Part shown: positions 19,709 through 29,845 of the stretch, one piece after another
Layout of the letters: every line of letters begins with the position of its first letter
Position numbering within the stretch: position 1 is the stretch's first letter
DNA from: Isachenkonia alkalipeptolytica
GTDB taxonomy: Bacteria > Bacillota > Clostridia > Peptostreptococcales > T1SED10-28
Length of the DNA stretch: 64,000 nt
NCBI RefSeq assembly: GCF_009910325.1
Contig: NZ_SUMG01000002.1
Location: 62,001-126,000, forward strand
Direction of reading: 5' to 3'
Made by a program: the position numbers and the translations under genes
The notes under the pieces: generated by a model
Database searches by the model: none
Seen by the model: the letters and a program-made list of their open reading frames with translations, nothing else
What the model was told of the DNA's origin: nothing

Positions 19709-20722
19709 CTAAGCTTGCTCCATAACTTCCTCCACCTCTTCAAGCATTTCCCGTATGGGAAGATCGTAGGGACACCTGGGTTCACAATCCCCGCATTTAA
19801 TACAGTCGGAAGCTTTTTTATCCAGAGCGTCGTACCTTGTCTTTGCCCATTCCTTAAGATTATACCTTGAATAATAGCCTTCCATTAAGAACTGGGCGGG
19901 GATATTAATTCCCACGGCACAGGGGGCACAGTAGCCGCAGCGTCGACAAAACCGGTTGCCCAGTTTCCCTTGGATTTCTTCGATTTTTTCCTGTTCCTGA
20001 CCGGTTAATCCATAATCCTTCAGGGAAACCGCCGCATTTTCCTTTACCTGAGCTATGGAATCCATCCCGGGTATAATCACCGAGATATTCGGATTGTTTA
20101 GAATGTATTTGAGGGCCAAGCTTCCATCCTCTATTGCTCCTCCTGCCAGGGGCTTCATCACAATGACTCCGATGCCCTGTTTCTTGGCTTTTTCAAAAAC
20201 TTTTTCTCCCTGGCTTTCCACAATATTATAGGGAAACTGAATACTTGCGAACTTTTTACTGTCCACGGCTCTTTCCGCCATATCCACATCGTGTCCCGTA
20301 AAGCCGATGGCCTTGATTTTACCGGCTTCCTTTGCCTCCTTCAATGCCTTATAGGCGCCCTTTTCACTCATGATTTCTTCATACTCTTCCATCTTCCGTA
20401 CGTTATGGAGTTGATATAAGTCGATACAGTGGGTTTGAAGATTGTTCAAGCTGGTTTCAATATCCTTTTTCATCCCCTGATAATCTCTTGCCATGGATTT
20501 TGTTGCAAGAACCCATTGATCCCGATTGCCGGCAATGGCTTTTCCGATAACTTCCTCGCTTTTTCCATAGCCCCGGGCGGTATCAATAAAGTTTATCCCT
20601 GATTCCAAACAGGTCTTTACAACTTCTATTCCCTCTTCATCACTAATTCGTTGAATGGGGATTCCTCCAAAACCGATAACGGAACCTCCAAATTCCCATT
20701 TTCCCAGCATTCTTTTTTCCAT
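19709..20722 (-). CDS. Aldo/keto reductase with C-terminal 4Fe-4S ferredoxin domain
   Basis: The N-terminal 250 residues form the NADPH-dependent TIM-barrel of aldo/keto reductases: FIDTARGYGKSE holds the catalytic Asp and Tyr, LATKS the Lys, and LYQLHNV the His. The last 90 residues add a ferredoxin-like part with CRRCGYCAPC and CIKCGDCEPRCP, enough cysteines for two 4Fe-4S clusters. This fused architecture is common in clostridia and methanogens and suggests electron exchange with ferredoxin as well as nicotinamide. It appears to be a single-gene unit with AGGAG ahead of the ATG. The substrate is unknown; small ketones or aldehydes from fermentation are plausible. Confidence 0.9.
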   Translation of the reverse strand: MEKRMLGKWEFGGSVIGFGGIPIQRISDEEGIEVVKTCLESGINFIDTARGYGKSEEVIGKAIAGNRDQWVLATKSMARDYQGMKKDIETSLNNLQTHCIDLYQLHNVRKMEEYEEIMSEKGAYKALKEAKEAGKIKAIGFTGHDVDMAERAVDSKKFASIQFPYNIVESQGEKVFEKAKKQGIGVIVMKPLAGGAIEDGSLALKYILNNPNISVIIPGMDSIAQVKENAAVSLKDYGLTGQEQEKIEEIQGKLGNRFCRRCGYCAPCAVGINIPAQFLMEGYYSRYNLKEWAKTRYDALDKKASDCIKCGDCEPRCPYDLPIREMLEEVEEVMEQA

Positions 20723-20838
20723 ATGCTCACTCCTATCACTGTCGTATTCCGAATCTGGCTGGATCTTTTTTTCTTCCTCCTGCTTGCTCAGTAAACCATT
20801 TACTCCTTACTCTGTACTGTTTTGTGTAAGAAATCTCT

Positions 20839-21360
20839 TTATTTTTCTTCCTCATCCTCTACTTCTTCGTAGTCCACATCCTTGACATTCCCAAAATCCC
20901 CCCGGGAATTTCCCTGAAAGGGACCATCTTCACCTTTGGAACTTCTTTTATTGGTAAAGTCTCCAGAATCTTTATAATATACATTTACGGTCCCTTCCGT
21001 GATCATGGATTTGATTTTTCGTTTAATGGTCTTAATCAAAAACATTCTTGTAAAAGGAATGACCAAAACAAACCCTAAAACATCGGTGAAGATTCCCGGT
21101 GTTAATAGCAGGGCTCCTCCCACCAACACACAAAGACCATTGATCAGTTCGTCCCCGGGCATCTTTCCCATGGCCATCTCCCGCTTGATGTTTCCGATGA
21201 TTTGCCGTCCTTCGCTTTTTGACAGGACCGCCCCCACTACTCCGGTGATAAACACCAGCATAATGGTATTGAAAGCTCCGATCTCATTTCCGATTTGTAT
21301 TAAAATGTACAACTCTACAATGGGAACCACTGTGAACAGTAGAATTAACCTTCCTAGCAT
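20839..21360 (-). CDS. fxsA: FxsA-family membrane protein
   Basis: A 173-residue protein whose first 130 residues contain three to four hydrophobic helices with the family signatures LILLFTVVPIVELYILIQIG, SKSEGRQIIGNI and GGALLLTPGIFTDVLGFVLV. The hydrophilic tail is acidic and ends in EVEDEEEK. FxsA was named in E. coli for suppressing exclusion of phage T7 by the F plasmid; its normal role is not known. It lies 11 bases after the thioesterase gene and probably shares the transcript with thioesterase, pyruvate kinase and phosphofructokinase upstream. Confidence 0.88.
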   Translation of the reverse strand: MLGRLILLFTVVPIVELYILIQIGNEIGAFNTIMLVFITGVVGAVLSKSEGRQIIGNIKREMAMGKMPGDELINGLCVLVGGALLLTPGIFTDVLGFVLVIPFTRMFLIKTIKRKIKSMITEGTVNVYYKDSGDFTNKRSSKGEDGPFQGNSRGDFGNVKDVDYEEVEDEEEK

Positions 21361-21371
21361 TTTTTCACCTC

Positions 21372-21791
21372 TCAGGACTGATAGATTTTTTCCAGTAACT
21401 GATATACTTCCGGATAGGCCTTTTTCAAATTCACCGGCCGTTTTTTATTCTTATCAAAAAAAACATGCTCCGTAAAACCGGTGGCCAAAAGCTCCTCTTC
21501 CTGCCGTAAAATCCGATAATGAAATTTCATTCGGCTACTTTGAAACTCCTCGATCCACACTTCCAAGGTCAAATTGTCGTCGTATAAAGCGGAGCTGATA
21601 TACTTACAGTTCACTTCAATCACCGGCAGAAAAATTCCCTGTCTTTCCATCTCCCGGTAACTCATCCCCCGCTCTTTTAAAAATGAGGTTCTTGCCACTT
21701 CAAACCAGGTAAAATAATTGGAATGGTAAATAATCCCCATTTGGTCTGTTTCACTGTATCTTGGCCGGATATTGGTTGTATGAAAATTCAT
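21372..21791 (-). CDS. Hot-dog acyl-CoA thioesterase (YbgC/4HBT type)
   Basis: A 139-residue single hot-dog domain. RYSETDQMGIIYHSNYFTWF contains the catalytic Asp of the 4-hydroxybenzoyl-CoA thioesterase-like family; the IEVNCKYISSALYDDNLTLE strand region and VFFDKNKKRPVNL are typical of YbgC members. Such enzymes hydrolyse short-chain or phenolic acyl-CoA esters in the cytoplasm. It is tightly packed between pyruvate kinase (24 bases upstream) and fxsA (11 bases downstream), with AAGGAGG before the start. The substrate remains open. Confidence 0.87.
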   Translation of the reverse strand: MNFHTTNIRPRYSETDQMGIIYHSNYFTWFEVARTSFLKERGMSYREMERQGIFLPVIEVNCKYISSALYDDNLTLEVWIEEFQSSRMKFHYRILRQEEELLATGFTEHVFFDKNKKRPVNLKKAYPEVYQLLEKIYQS

Positions 21792-21815
21792 GGTATCCCT
21801 CCTTGCCCTGTGTTT

Positions 21816-23570
21816 TTATAGAACTTTACTTTTTCCGCTATAGATCAAACCGGTTTTTCCGTCCACGGTGATAATGTCTCCGGTGTTCAGTTTTGTTGTG
21901 GCGCCATCTACACCAACCACAGTGGTTTTATGAAGATTGAGCCCAACAATCGCTGCATGACTGGTAAGTCCTCCTTCTTCCACAACTACGGCTCCCGCCC
22001 GTTCGATCGCTTCGATAAAGTTTCGACTGGTTGCATAGGAAACAAGAACATCCCCCGGCTCAACCTTGTCTAAATCTTCATTATCCTCTACGATTACCGC
22101 CCGGCCGGTAATGGAATAGTTTCCGATTCCTTTACCGGAAAGTAAAATATCACTGGCAACATGGACTTTTATCAGGTTCGTGGTCCCGGATACGCCCACG
22201 GGAACTCCTGCAGTAATGACGACTAAGTCTCCCGCCTGGATATGGTTTTCCTTTAAGGCTTCCATAACCGACAGATTGATGATATCGTCGGTTCCTTCCA
22301 AATCCTCCATTAACATGCTGTATACTCCCCAACTGAGACTTAACTGTCTTCGCACATGCTCCTTGGTGGTTGCGGCAATTATACCGGAGCTGGGTCTGAA
22401 TTTTGATACCATTCTCGCAGTGTGACCCGAGGAGGTGGCAGTAATAATTGCGGCAGCGCCCAGGTCCATGGCGGTGGTGCAGGTGGCATAGCTGATGGCA
22501 TCGGTCACGGAAGGCGTGGTTTCCGACCCTCTTTCTTTGAGTTTTTTTCCGTAATTAATGGACTGCTCCGTTCGAATGGCAATATTGGCCATGGTCATAA
22601 CCGCTTCCTCCGGATATTTCCCTGCGGCGGTTTCTCCCGAGAGCATGATGGCGTCGCTGCCGTCCAGTATGGCGTTGGAGACATCGGTGACCTCCGCCCG
22701 GGTAGGCCGCGGGTTTCGAATCATGGAGTCCAGCATCTGGGTTGCGGTAATTACCGGTTTCCCCACGGCATTACATCTTCGGATCATATCCTTTTGGATC
22801 AAGGCGATCTCTTCCGTAGGAACTTCAACCCCCAAATCTCCTCTTGCTACCATAATCCCGTCGGAGACTTCAATGATCTCGTCTAAATTGTCTACCCCCT
22901 CCTGGTTTTCAATCTTTGGAATGATTTGAATGGAATCACCGCCGTGGTCTTCCAGAATTCGTTTAATGTCCAATACGTCTTCCGCTTTTCGTATAAAGGA
23001 TGGGGCGATAAAGTCCACGCCCATTCTTATGCCGAATTTTATATCTTCAATATCCTTATCCGTCAGTGCGGGCAGGTTGGTTTTTACCCCGGGAAGATTT
23101 ACCCCCTTATGGTCCTTGATCTCCCCCTGATTTTCCACGGTACACTGAATATCCGTATCATTTAAAAAGCCTTCCACCTTCAGGGAAACCAGGCCGTCAT
23201 CGATCAGGATTTTATCCCCGATTTCCAAGTCCCCCACAATGCCTTCATAGGAAACCGAAGCCATGGTATGATCTCCCAGGATATCCCGGGTGGTGATAAT
23301 ATAGGAGTCCCCCTCTTTCAGCTCTACTTTGTCAACTTTAAACTTTCCCGTTCGGATTTCCGGTCCCTTGGTGTCCAGCATAATGGCCAGGGGCACTTCC
23401 AGATCCTCCCGAACTTTTTTAATTTCCTCGATTCTTGCCTGATGCTCCTCATGATTGCCATGGGAAAAATTCAGTCTTGCCACATTCATCCCGTTTTGCA
23501 CCAGGTTTTGTAATATTTCATAACTTTCACTGGCCGGGCCTATGGTACATACTACCTTTGTTTTTTTCAT
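21816..23570 (-). CDS. pyk: Pyruvate kinase with C-terminal PEP-utiliser-like domain
   Basis: Catalyses the last glycolytic step, phosphoenolpyruvate plus ADP to pyruvate plus ATP. N-terminal landmarks are TKVVCTIGPASES, MNVARLNFSHG and LDTKGPEIRTG. The signature region IIPKIENQEGVDNLDEI contains the catalytic Lys, and MVARGDLGVEVP binds metal. The final 100 residues (ITGRAVIVEDNEDLDKVEPG, then EEGGLTSHAAIVGL) form the extra domain related to the phosphohistidine domain of PEP-utilising enzymes. This domain is usual in Bacillus and clostridial enzymes, and 584 residues is the expected length. GGAGG precedes the ATG. It follows pfkA by about 100 bases, a common glycolytic pairing. Confidence 0.96.
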   Translation of the reverse strand: MKKTKVVCTIGPASESYEILQNLVQNGMNVARLNFSHGNHEEHQARIEEIKKVREDLEVPLAIMLDTKGPEIRTGKFKVDKVELKEGDSYIITTRDILGDHTMASVSYEGIVGDLEIGDKILIDDGLVSLKVEGFLNDTDIQCTVENQGEIKDHKGVNLPGVKTNLPALTDKDIEDIKFGIRMGVDFIAPSFIRKAEDVLDIKRILEDHGGDSIQIIPKIENQEGVDNLDEIIEVSDGIMVARGDLGVEVPTEEIALIQKDMIRRCNAVGKPVITATQMLDSMIRNPRPTRAEVTDVSNAILDGSDAIMLSGETAAGKYPEEAVMTMANIAIRTEQSINYGKKLKERGSETTPSVTDAISYATCTTAMDLGAAAIITATSSGHTARMVSKFRPSSGIIAATTKEHVRRQLSLSWGVYSMLMEDLEGTDDIINLSVMEALKENHIQAGDLVVITAGVPVGVSGTTNLIKVHVASDILLSGKGIGNYSITGRAVIVEDNEDLDKVEPGDVLVSYATSRNFIEAIERAGAVVVEEGGLTSHAAIVGLNLHKTTVVGVDGATTKLNTGDIITVDGKTGLIYSGKSKVL

Positions 23571-23675
23571 CCTTGCACCTCCGTTTGATTTATCAAATCT
23601 ATAAAAAATCTCTAACTAACCTTCTGTTGTTGCCTTACAGGTTTCCTTAAAAACCCTCCTTGGGATGGTCCCCCT

Positions 23676-24635
23676 TTATTTCGAAAGAATATCCGCTAAA
23701 TCATAGGTTTCCTTTTCCATTTCATTCTCCAGGGCTAAGGCTTCCTTAATGGGCATGGAGATAACTTTGGTGCCCCGCATGCCCACGGCCACACTTTCTT
23801 TGCCTTCCAACAATAACTCCACGGCCTTGGCTCCCATCTGGCTGGCCATGACCCGATCCTTTGCCGTGGGTGTGCCGCCCCGCTGAATATGTCCAAGGAT
23901 GGTGGCCCGGGTTTCGATGCCGGTTTTTTCCTGGATCTGTTTTCCCAGATCAATAGCATTTCCCGCCCCTTCCGCCAGGACAATTAAGCTATGTAGCTTT
24001 CCCCGGTTCCTGCCCTGGAGCAGTTTGTTGCATACCCGATCAACATCAAAGGGGATCTCGGGGACAATGATGCTTTCCGCTCCTCCGGCGAGGCCTGCAT
24101 GAAGGGCCAGATCCCCACAGTCTCTTCCCATCACTTCAATGATGTTGGCCCGGCCGTGGGAGGTGGAGGTGTCCCGTATTTTTCCGATGGCATCCAGGGC
24201 CGTGTTGACGGCAGTATCAAACCCGATGGTATACTCGGTATAGGCCAAATCGTTATCGATGGTACCCGGCAGTCCCACGGTGGGAACCCCATTTTCCGAA
24301 AGCACCTGGGCCCCTCGAAAAGAACCGTCTCCCCCGATGACCACCAGGCCGTCGATATTAAAAATATTAATCACATTTAAAGCCTTTCGAAGCCCCTCCG
24401 GGGTTTTGAACCGCTCACTTCTTGCACTTCTCAGCTTGGTTCCTCCCCGATGGATAATATCTGCCACGGAGGATAGATTCATCTCTTCAATTTCCGCATT
24501 CAAAAGGCCTTCATAGCCCTGCCGGATTCCTAAGACCTTTAACTCTTTATGAACTCCGTATCGTACCACGGAACGAATCGCTGCGTTCATTCCCGGAGCA
24601 TCCCCTCCACTGGTGAGTACTGCAATCGTTTGCAT
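23676..24635 (-). CDS. pfkA: ATP-dependent 6-phosphofructokinase
   Basis: Phosphorylates fructose 6-phosphate, the committed step of glycolysis. The N-terminal [19 protein letters not shown] binds [19 protein letters not shown] with the catalytic Asp, and [17 protein letters not shown] with the allosteric and substrate residues are all present, as is [18 protein letters not shown] near the C-terminus. The GGD in GGDGS, rather than a Gly-to-Asp variant, favours ATP over pyrophosphate as donor. The frame opens at 24644, but the ATG at 24635 has GGAG 8 bases upstream and gives a normal 319-residue protein. It heads a unit with pyk, thioesterase and fxsA. Confidence 0.95.
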   Translation of the reverse strand: MQTIAVLTSGGDAPGMNAAIRSVVRYGVHKELKVLGIRQGYEGLLNAEIEEMNLSSVADIIHRGGTKLRSARSERFKTPEGLRKALNVINIFNIDGLVVIGGDGSFRGAQVLSENGVPTVGLPGTIDNDLAYTEYTIGFDTAVNTALDAIGKIRDTSTSHGRANIIEVMGRDCGDLALHAGLAGGAESIIVPEIPFDVDRVCNKLLQGRNRGKLHSLIVLAEGAGNAIDLGKQIQEKTGIETRATILGHIQRGGTPTAKDRVMASQMGAKAVELLLEGKESVAVGMRGTKVISMPIKEALALENEMEKETYDLADILSK

Positions 24636-24713
24636 AATCATCACTCCATTTCCATTCCTTAATTTAAGTATAACTTAGCCGTCCCGTTGATTATTACCGC
24701 TATAAAGGGCTCC

Positions 24714-27700
24714 CTATTCATACAGGGTAACCGCCTCTTCTCCCAATTCTTTTTTCAACATTCTCAGCGCCTTTCCGTTATGGGGAATCCACAAGGATTT
24801 CGGCGCTTTGAGTTTTTCCTCCGTGTCTTTAATACTCAGATACACCGGAGTGTCCCCCCGTTCCTTTCCTAATATCATCTTTACCCGATCAAAGGTTTCT
24901 TTATCATTTTTATTTTCCAGGATGATGCAAATTTTTCGTTTTTTCAGGGTTTCCACGGATTTAATTTTGTTGATCAATATCTTCGGATCCTCATCCTCTT
25001 TAACATCCAGCGTCCCTTTGATCAGTAGAATTTGATCTTCTTCAATCAAGGGCTGATAGCGTTCATAGACATTGGGGAAAATCACGCACTCCAGATCTCC
25101 GTATAAATCCTCGATTCGAATAAAGGCCATCAGGTTATTGTTTCGGGTCATTTTCGTGGACTTTTCCGCCACCAGTCCTCCCACAATCACCGGCTGCTTG
25201 TCTCGAAAAACCGGAGTGTTTTCCGACTCCTTCACTCCTTCTTTCAGCTCCGCGCTGTTGGTACTGATAAAGTCCTTTAAGATGTTTTCATACTCCGCTA
25301 AGGGGTGACCTGTAATGTACATCCCCACGGTTTCCTTTTCCATGGCCAGTTTCTTTTTCTCATTAAATTCCTTTAGATCCGGCAGTCGTTGGCTGGGTAT
25401 GGACAAATTGTCCACAGCCCCTAGATCAAACAGACCGATTTGCCCGTCCACATTTTTTTTCTTTGCTTTGGACACACTGTCCAACACGTTTTCATGAATG
25501 GACATCAGCTGGGCCCGATTGGCCTCAAAGCCGTCAAAGGCACCGCATTTGATTAAACTCTCGATGGCCCGTTTGTTTAAGTCCTTGGAGAGAACTTTTT
25601 GGCAGAAATCATTAAAATCCTTATATTCTCCCTTTTCCTGTCGAATCCTTACGATGGAGTCGATCATGGAGACCCCTACATTTTTCACCGCCGCCATGCC
25701 GAATCGGATTTTTCCCTCCTCCACCGTAAACTTGGAGTGGCTTTTGTTGATATTCGGAGGAAGAATTTCGATCTCCATCTTTTTGGCATCATGAATGTAC
25801 TGGGCCACCTTTGAAGTGTCTCCCATAATGCTGGTCATCAGCGCCGCCATAAATTCCACGGGGTAGTAATACTTTAAATAAGCAGTTTGATAGGCCAGTA
25901 CCGCATAGGCCGCCGCATGGGATTTATTAAAGGCGTACTTGGCGAAATCAATCATCTCGTCATAGATCTTATTTGCCGCCTCTTTGGGAATTCCCTTTCG
26001 AATGCAGCCCTGTATCTCCACCTGTCCCTGTTCATCCTCTTTTCCATGAATGAAGTACTCCCGTTCCTTTTCCATCACATCCATTTTTTTCTTTCCCATG
26101 GCCCGACGAACGATGTCACTGCGGCCGTAACTGTAGCCTCCCAGTTCCCGAACCACCTGCATAACCTGTTCCTGGTACACCATGCAGCCGTAGGTTACGT
26201 CAAGAATCGGCTTTAGAGCTTCATGGGTGTAGGTCACCGTGGAGGGATCCTTCTTCGAGGAAATGTACCTTGGAATAGACTCCATGGGTCCCGGACGGAA
26301 TAGAGAGATTCCCGCCACCACGTCTTCGAAGGAGTCGGGTTTTAACTCCTTCATAAAGGAAATCATCCCCGTACTCTCCAACTGGAATACCCCCAGGGTA
26401 TCCCCTTTGCTGATCAGCTGATATACGTTGGGATCCTCATAATCCCCTTTGGAAAAATCGATTTTCTCCCGGTGAATGGCCTCCACATTATCCATGGCAT
26501 TTCGAATCACCGTCAGGGTTCTAAGCCCCAGAAAGTCCATTTTTAATAATCCTAATTCTTCCAGGGTTCCCATGGTAAACTGAGTGGAAACGCTGTCGTT
26601 ATGCATATACAAGGGCACATATTCGTCCACCGCCTTCTTGGCGATGACCACCCCGGCGGCATGGGTGGAGGCGTGTCTCGGAAGCCCCTCCACCCGTCTT
26701 GCCATTTGTATTAAATAGTCCGCCTGGTCATCCTCTTTCATGATTTCTTTCAGCTTCGGATTGACCTTCAGAGCTTGATCGATGGTCATTCCGATGGCAA
26801 AGGGAATTTCCTTGGCGATGCGGTCCACCTGGATATAGGGCATATCAATTACCCGGCCCACATCCCGAATGGCGGCCCTTGCCGCCATGGTTCCAAAGGT
26901 AATGATCTGGGCCACCTTTTCCGAACCGTATTTGGCCTTTACGTAGTCGATGACTTCCTCCCGGCGTTCGTAGCAAAAGTCGATATCAATATCCGGCATG
27001 GAGACCCGTTCGGGATTTAAGAACCGCTCAAAAATCAATTGGTACTTGATGGGATCAATGTCGGTGATCTCTAGGGTATAGGCCACAATACTCCCCGCGG
27101 CGCTTCCTCTTCCCGGTCCCACGGCGATGTTTTGATCCTTGGCGTAGCGGATAAAGTCCCAGACGATTAAGAAGTACTCCACATACCCCATACTTTTGAT
27201 GGTGTCCAGTTCATACTGCAGTCGATCCACCATCTCCTTCGTGGGCTCTCCGTAACGCCTATACAGTCCGTCGGTACAAAGTCTCTCTAAGTAGCTGTCC
27301 ACACTATACCCATCCGGTACCCGGTAATCGGGAAGATGCATGGCATCAAAGTCAAATTCCACGTTGCACCGCTCTGCTATTTTCACAGTGTTTTCCAGGG
27401 CCTCGGGCACATGGGAAAATAGCTCTTCCATCTCCTCCGGAGATTTTAAATAGAACTCGCTATTGGGAAATTTCATCCGCTGGGTATCCTGCATAATTTT
27501 CCCCGTCTGAATGCACAGCAGGATGTCATGGGGCTCATGGTCCTCTTGGTCAATATAGTGCAGGTCATTGGTGGCCACTAAGGGAATGTCCAGCTTTTGG
27601 CTCATTTGCAAAAATTCATGATTCACCAGTTTTTGCTCTTTCAACTGATGGTCCTGAAGTTCCAGATAAAAATGCTCCGGTCCAAAAATTCCCTTAAGCT

Positions 27701-28187
27701 TCAGGGCCAGTTCTTCCGCATTCTGATGCTCTCCGTTCAGAACCAGCTGCTGAATATCCCCGGCTAAACAGGCGCTAAGACAAATCAGCCCTTCCTTATG
27801 TTTCTCCAGGGTCTCATAATCGATTCTGGGCTTGTAATAAAAGCCCTCCAAAAAACCCTTGGATACCAGTTTGATTAAGTTTTGGTAACCGGTTTCGTTT
27901 TCCGCCAGTAAGACCAGGTGTCCCTGATTCTTATCCTTTACCGGATCTTTATCCTCCATGGCTCTGCGGGCGGTGTAGACTTCACAACCGATAATGGGCT
28001 TGATGCCCTTTTCCCTGGCCTTTTTATAAAATTCAACCACTCCGAACATGGATCCATGATCGGTAATGGCGATACTATCCATTCCCTTTTCCTTTACCCG
28101 GTCCATCAGCCGGTCAATGGTGGTGAAACCGTCAAGCAGACTGTACTCCGTATGGACGTGCAGGTGAGTGAACTTTTGCTGCATCAT
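24714..28187 (-). CDS. dnaE: DNA polymerase III alpha subunit (DnaE type)
   Basis: A C-family replicative polymerase of 1157 residues. The N-terminal PHP domain begins THLHVHTEYSLLDG with metal-binding histidines. The palm holds GPGRGSAAGSIVAY and PDIDIDFCYERREEVIDYV, carrying the catalytic aspartates, and EQVMQVVRELGGYSYGRSD lies in the fingers. An OB domain follows near KQPVIVGGLVAEKST. There is no embedded 3'-5' exonuclease, so it is DnaE and not PolC. In Gram-positives with both enzymes, DnaE extends RNA primers on the lagging strand before PolC takes over; whether PolC exists here is not visible. It precedes pfkA, as in several clostridial genomes. Confidence 0.96.
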   Translation of the reverse strand: MMQQKFTHLHVHTEYSLLDGFTTIDRLMDRVKEKGMDSIAITDHGSMFGVVEFYKKAREKGIKPIIGCEVYTARRAMEDKDPVKDKNQGHLVLLAENETGYQNLIKLVSKGFLEGFYYKPRIDYETLEKHKEGLICLSACLAGDIQQLVLNGEHQNAEELALKLKGIFGPEHFYLELQDHQLKEQKLVNHEFLQMSQKLDIPLVATNDLHYIDQEDHEPHDILLCIQTGKIMQDTQRMKFPNSEFYLKSPEEMEELFSHVPEALENTVKIAERCNVEFDFDAMHLPDYRVPDGYSVDSYLERLCTDGLYRRYGEPTKEMVDRLQYELDTIKSMGYVEYFLIVWDFIRYAKDQNIAVGPGRGSAAGSIVAYTLEITDIDPIKYQLIFERFLNPERVSMPDIDIDFCYERREEVIDYVKAKYGSEKVAQIITFGTMAARAAIRDVGRVIDMPYIQVDRIAKEIPFAIGMTIDQALKVNPKLKEIMKEDDQADYLIQMARRVEGLPRHASTHAAGVVIAKKAVDEYVPLYMHNDSVSTQFTMGTLEELGLLKMDFLGLRTLTVIRNAMDNVEAIHREKIDFSKGDYEDPNVYQLISKGDTLGVFQLESTGMISFMKELKPDSFEDVVAGISLFRPGPMESIPRYISSKKDPSTVTYTHEALKPILDVTYGCMVYQEQVMQVVRELGGYSYGRSDIVRRAMGKKKMDVMEKEREYFIHGKEDEQGQVEIQGCIRKGIPKEAANKIYDEMIDFAKYAFNKSHAAAYAVLAYQTAYLKYYYPVEFMAALMTSIMGDTSKVAQYIHDAKKMEIEILPPNINKSHSKFTVEEGKIRFGMAAVKNVGVSMIDSIVRIRQEKGEYKDFNDFCQKVLSKDLNKRAIESLIKCGAFDGFEANRAQLMSIHENVLDSVSKAKKKNVDGQIGLFDLGAVDNLSIPSQRLPDLKEFNEKKKLAMEKETVGMYITGHPLAEYENILKDFISTNSAELKEGVKESENTPVFRDKQPVIVGGLVAEKSTKMTRNNNLMAFIRIEDLYGDLECVIFPNVYERYQPLIEEDQILLIKGTLDVKEDEDPKILINKIKSVETLKKRKICIILENKNDKETFDRVKMILGKERGDTPVYLSIKDTEEKLKAPKSLWIPHNGKALRMLKKELGEEAVTLYE

Positions 28188-28277
28188 TTTTACACCTCAA
28201 CTTCTATTAATCTCTTAGGAATTATTATACCATAAATGGGGCTTTCTTTTTATTCTCCCGGGGATTTATTCCTCGAA

Positions 28278-28310
28278 AAAAGCTCTAAGACCCTCGGTCC
28301 TAGAGCTTTT
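28278..28310 (-). terminator. Intrinsic terminator after the yuiF-like gene
   Basis: AAAAGCTCTA pairs with TAGAGCTTTT. An inner GACC/GGTC extension sits beyond one mismatch, and T-runs flank both sides. It lies between the permease stop and the dnaE start. Confidence 0.88.
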
Positions 28311-28416
28311 TATGAATTTACTCTTTCCTGTTTGTTAAACTTTTGTGATGTTTCAATAGCAATAAATTCACCAATTCAATTTTTTTAGGCCCGGATGCCC
28401 GGTACTCTACCCTGAA

Positions 28417-29733
28417 TTATAAAATCATCGCTCCGATAATTCCAAAAATCATAATCGGAATATTGAAGTGAATAAAGGTGGGTACACAGGTATCCCAAAT
28501 ATGATCGTGCTGACCATCTACACTAAGTCCTGCCGAAGGTCCAAGGGTACTGTCGGAAGCCGGGGATCCCGCATCACCGAGCGCCGCTGCAGAGCCGATT
28601 AACAGCACCGTTGCCATGGGGCTGAATCCCAGTTCTGCTGCCAAGGGTACATAAATCGCGGCGATAATGGGAATGGTTCCGAAAGAGGTTCCGATCCCCA
28701 TGGTAATAAACAGACCGATGACAATCATACCGGTGGCTGCCACCAATTGATTACCATCGATGGCTCCCGATACGGAGTCCACTAAGGCTTCCACACCGCC
28801 GGTGGCACGAATAACGTCTCCATAGCCTGAGGCCACCAGCATAACGAAGGCGATAAAGCCCATCATACCGATACCGCTTTTGACCATTTCGTCAATGCCC
28901 GTCCATTTAATGGCGCCACCAACGAGCATAATGGCCAGTCCCAATATGGCACCCAGGGCCAAGGAGCCCACCGTTATTTGAATAACTAAAGCGGCTAAAG
29001 CTCCCACAACGGTAACTGCATGGTTCTTATTAAATACCACTTCCTCAATCTTCTGTTCCTGCTCTCCAAACTCTGTCCCGGTTTCTTCCAAGGGCTTGTA
29101 CTCTCTAGGCTTTCGGTAGGTGAACAGAACCGCAATAAACAGTCCCACCACCATGGCCAGTCCGGGAATCCACATAACGTGCCATATCTCTCCGTTTGCC
29201 AGCTCTAAACCGCTAGCGGCCATTTCGTCCCGAATAATGTTATGAAATATTAAACCAAAACCTACGGGAAGAGCTACATAAGGAGCCTTCAGTCCGAAGG
29301 TCAACGCCGTTGCCACAGCTCTTCTGTCAATTTTTAATTTGTTCATTACCATAATCAATGGGGGAATTAAAATCGGGATAAAGGCAATGTGGACCGGTAT
29401 TAAATTCTGAGAAAAAATACTGATAAAGGCAATGATAAATACCAAGGATTTCCCGGTCCCCTTCATGCTTTTGGATAACTTCTGGGTGATAATCGTTGCA
29501 GCACCGGTTTTATGAATGGCTGCAGCCAAAGCTCCCAGTAAGATGTAGTTCAGAGCGGTTTCGGCATTTCCTCCCATACCTCCAATCAGGGTTTCCATGG
29601 TTTCCATTAAGGGCATACCTGCTAAAAGGCCCCCTACTACAGCGGCCACAATCAAGGCCAATAAAACGTTCAATTTTAATAAGGATAATACCACCATGAC
29701 AATAACTGAAATTAAAACAGGGTTCGTTAACAT
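28417..29733 (-). CDS. yuiF: YuiF-type transporter, probable histidine permease
   Basis: A 438-residue protein with about 11-12 hydrophobic segments. It belongs to the family usually labelled Na+/H+ antiporter: LLALIVAAVVGGLLAG at the start, IFSQNLIPVHIAFIPILIPP, LKAPYVALPVGFGLIFHNII, then GIGTSFGTIPIIAAIYVPL and GDAGSPASDSTLGPSAGL. B. subtilis YuiF, in this family, has been proposed as a histidine permease on genome-context grounds. Here the gene lies directly after hutH in a complete histidine-degradation locus, which supports uptake of histidine, probably driven by sodium or proton. The antiporter label is an alternative I consider less likely. It has its own terminator on each side, so it may be separately transcribed. 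Confidence 0.75.
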   Translation of the reverse strand: MLTNPVLISVIVMVVLSLLKLNVLLALIVAAVVGGLLAGMPLMETMETLIGGMGGNAETALNYILLGALAAAIHKTGAATIITQKLSKSMKGTGKSLVFIIAFISIFSQNLIPVHIAFIPILIPPLIMVMNKLKIDRRAVATALTFGLKAPYVALPVGFGLIFHNIIRDEMAASGLELANGEIWHVMWIPGLAMVVGLFIAVLFTYRKPREYKPLEETGTEFGEQEQKIEEVVFNKNHAVTVVGALAALVIQITVGSLALGAILGLAIMLVGGAIKWTGIDEMVKSGIGMMGFIAFVMLVASGYGDVIRATGGVEALVDSVSGAIDGNQLVAATGMIVIGLFITMGIGTSFGTIPIIAAIYVPLAAELGFSPMATVLLIGSAAALGDAGSPASDSTLGPSAGLSVDGQHDHIWDTCVPTFIHFNIPIMIFGIIGAMIL

Positions 29734-29815
29734 GTTCTCACTCCTTTGTTTGATTTATTAGAATATTATGGCTTATTTAATTATTATAATATCACAGCGT
29801 CTCTAATGCGTCAAA

Positions 29816-29845
29816 AAAACTCCCGAAGGGATCGCCGGGAGTTTT
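29816..29845 (-). terminator. Intrinsic terminator after hutH
   Basis: AAAACTCCCG pairs with CGGGAGTTTT across 10 bases, with long T-runs on both strands. It lies about 120 bases past the hutH stop, between hutH and the permease. Confidence 0.85.

Noticed and set aside
28417-29733. Na+/H+ antiporter as the primary call
   Set aside because: The family label is generic; adjacency to hutH and the known YuiF proposal make histidine uptake more probable, though not proven.
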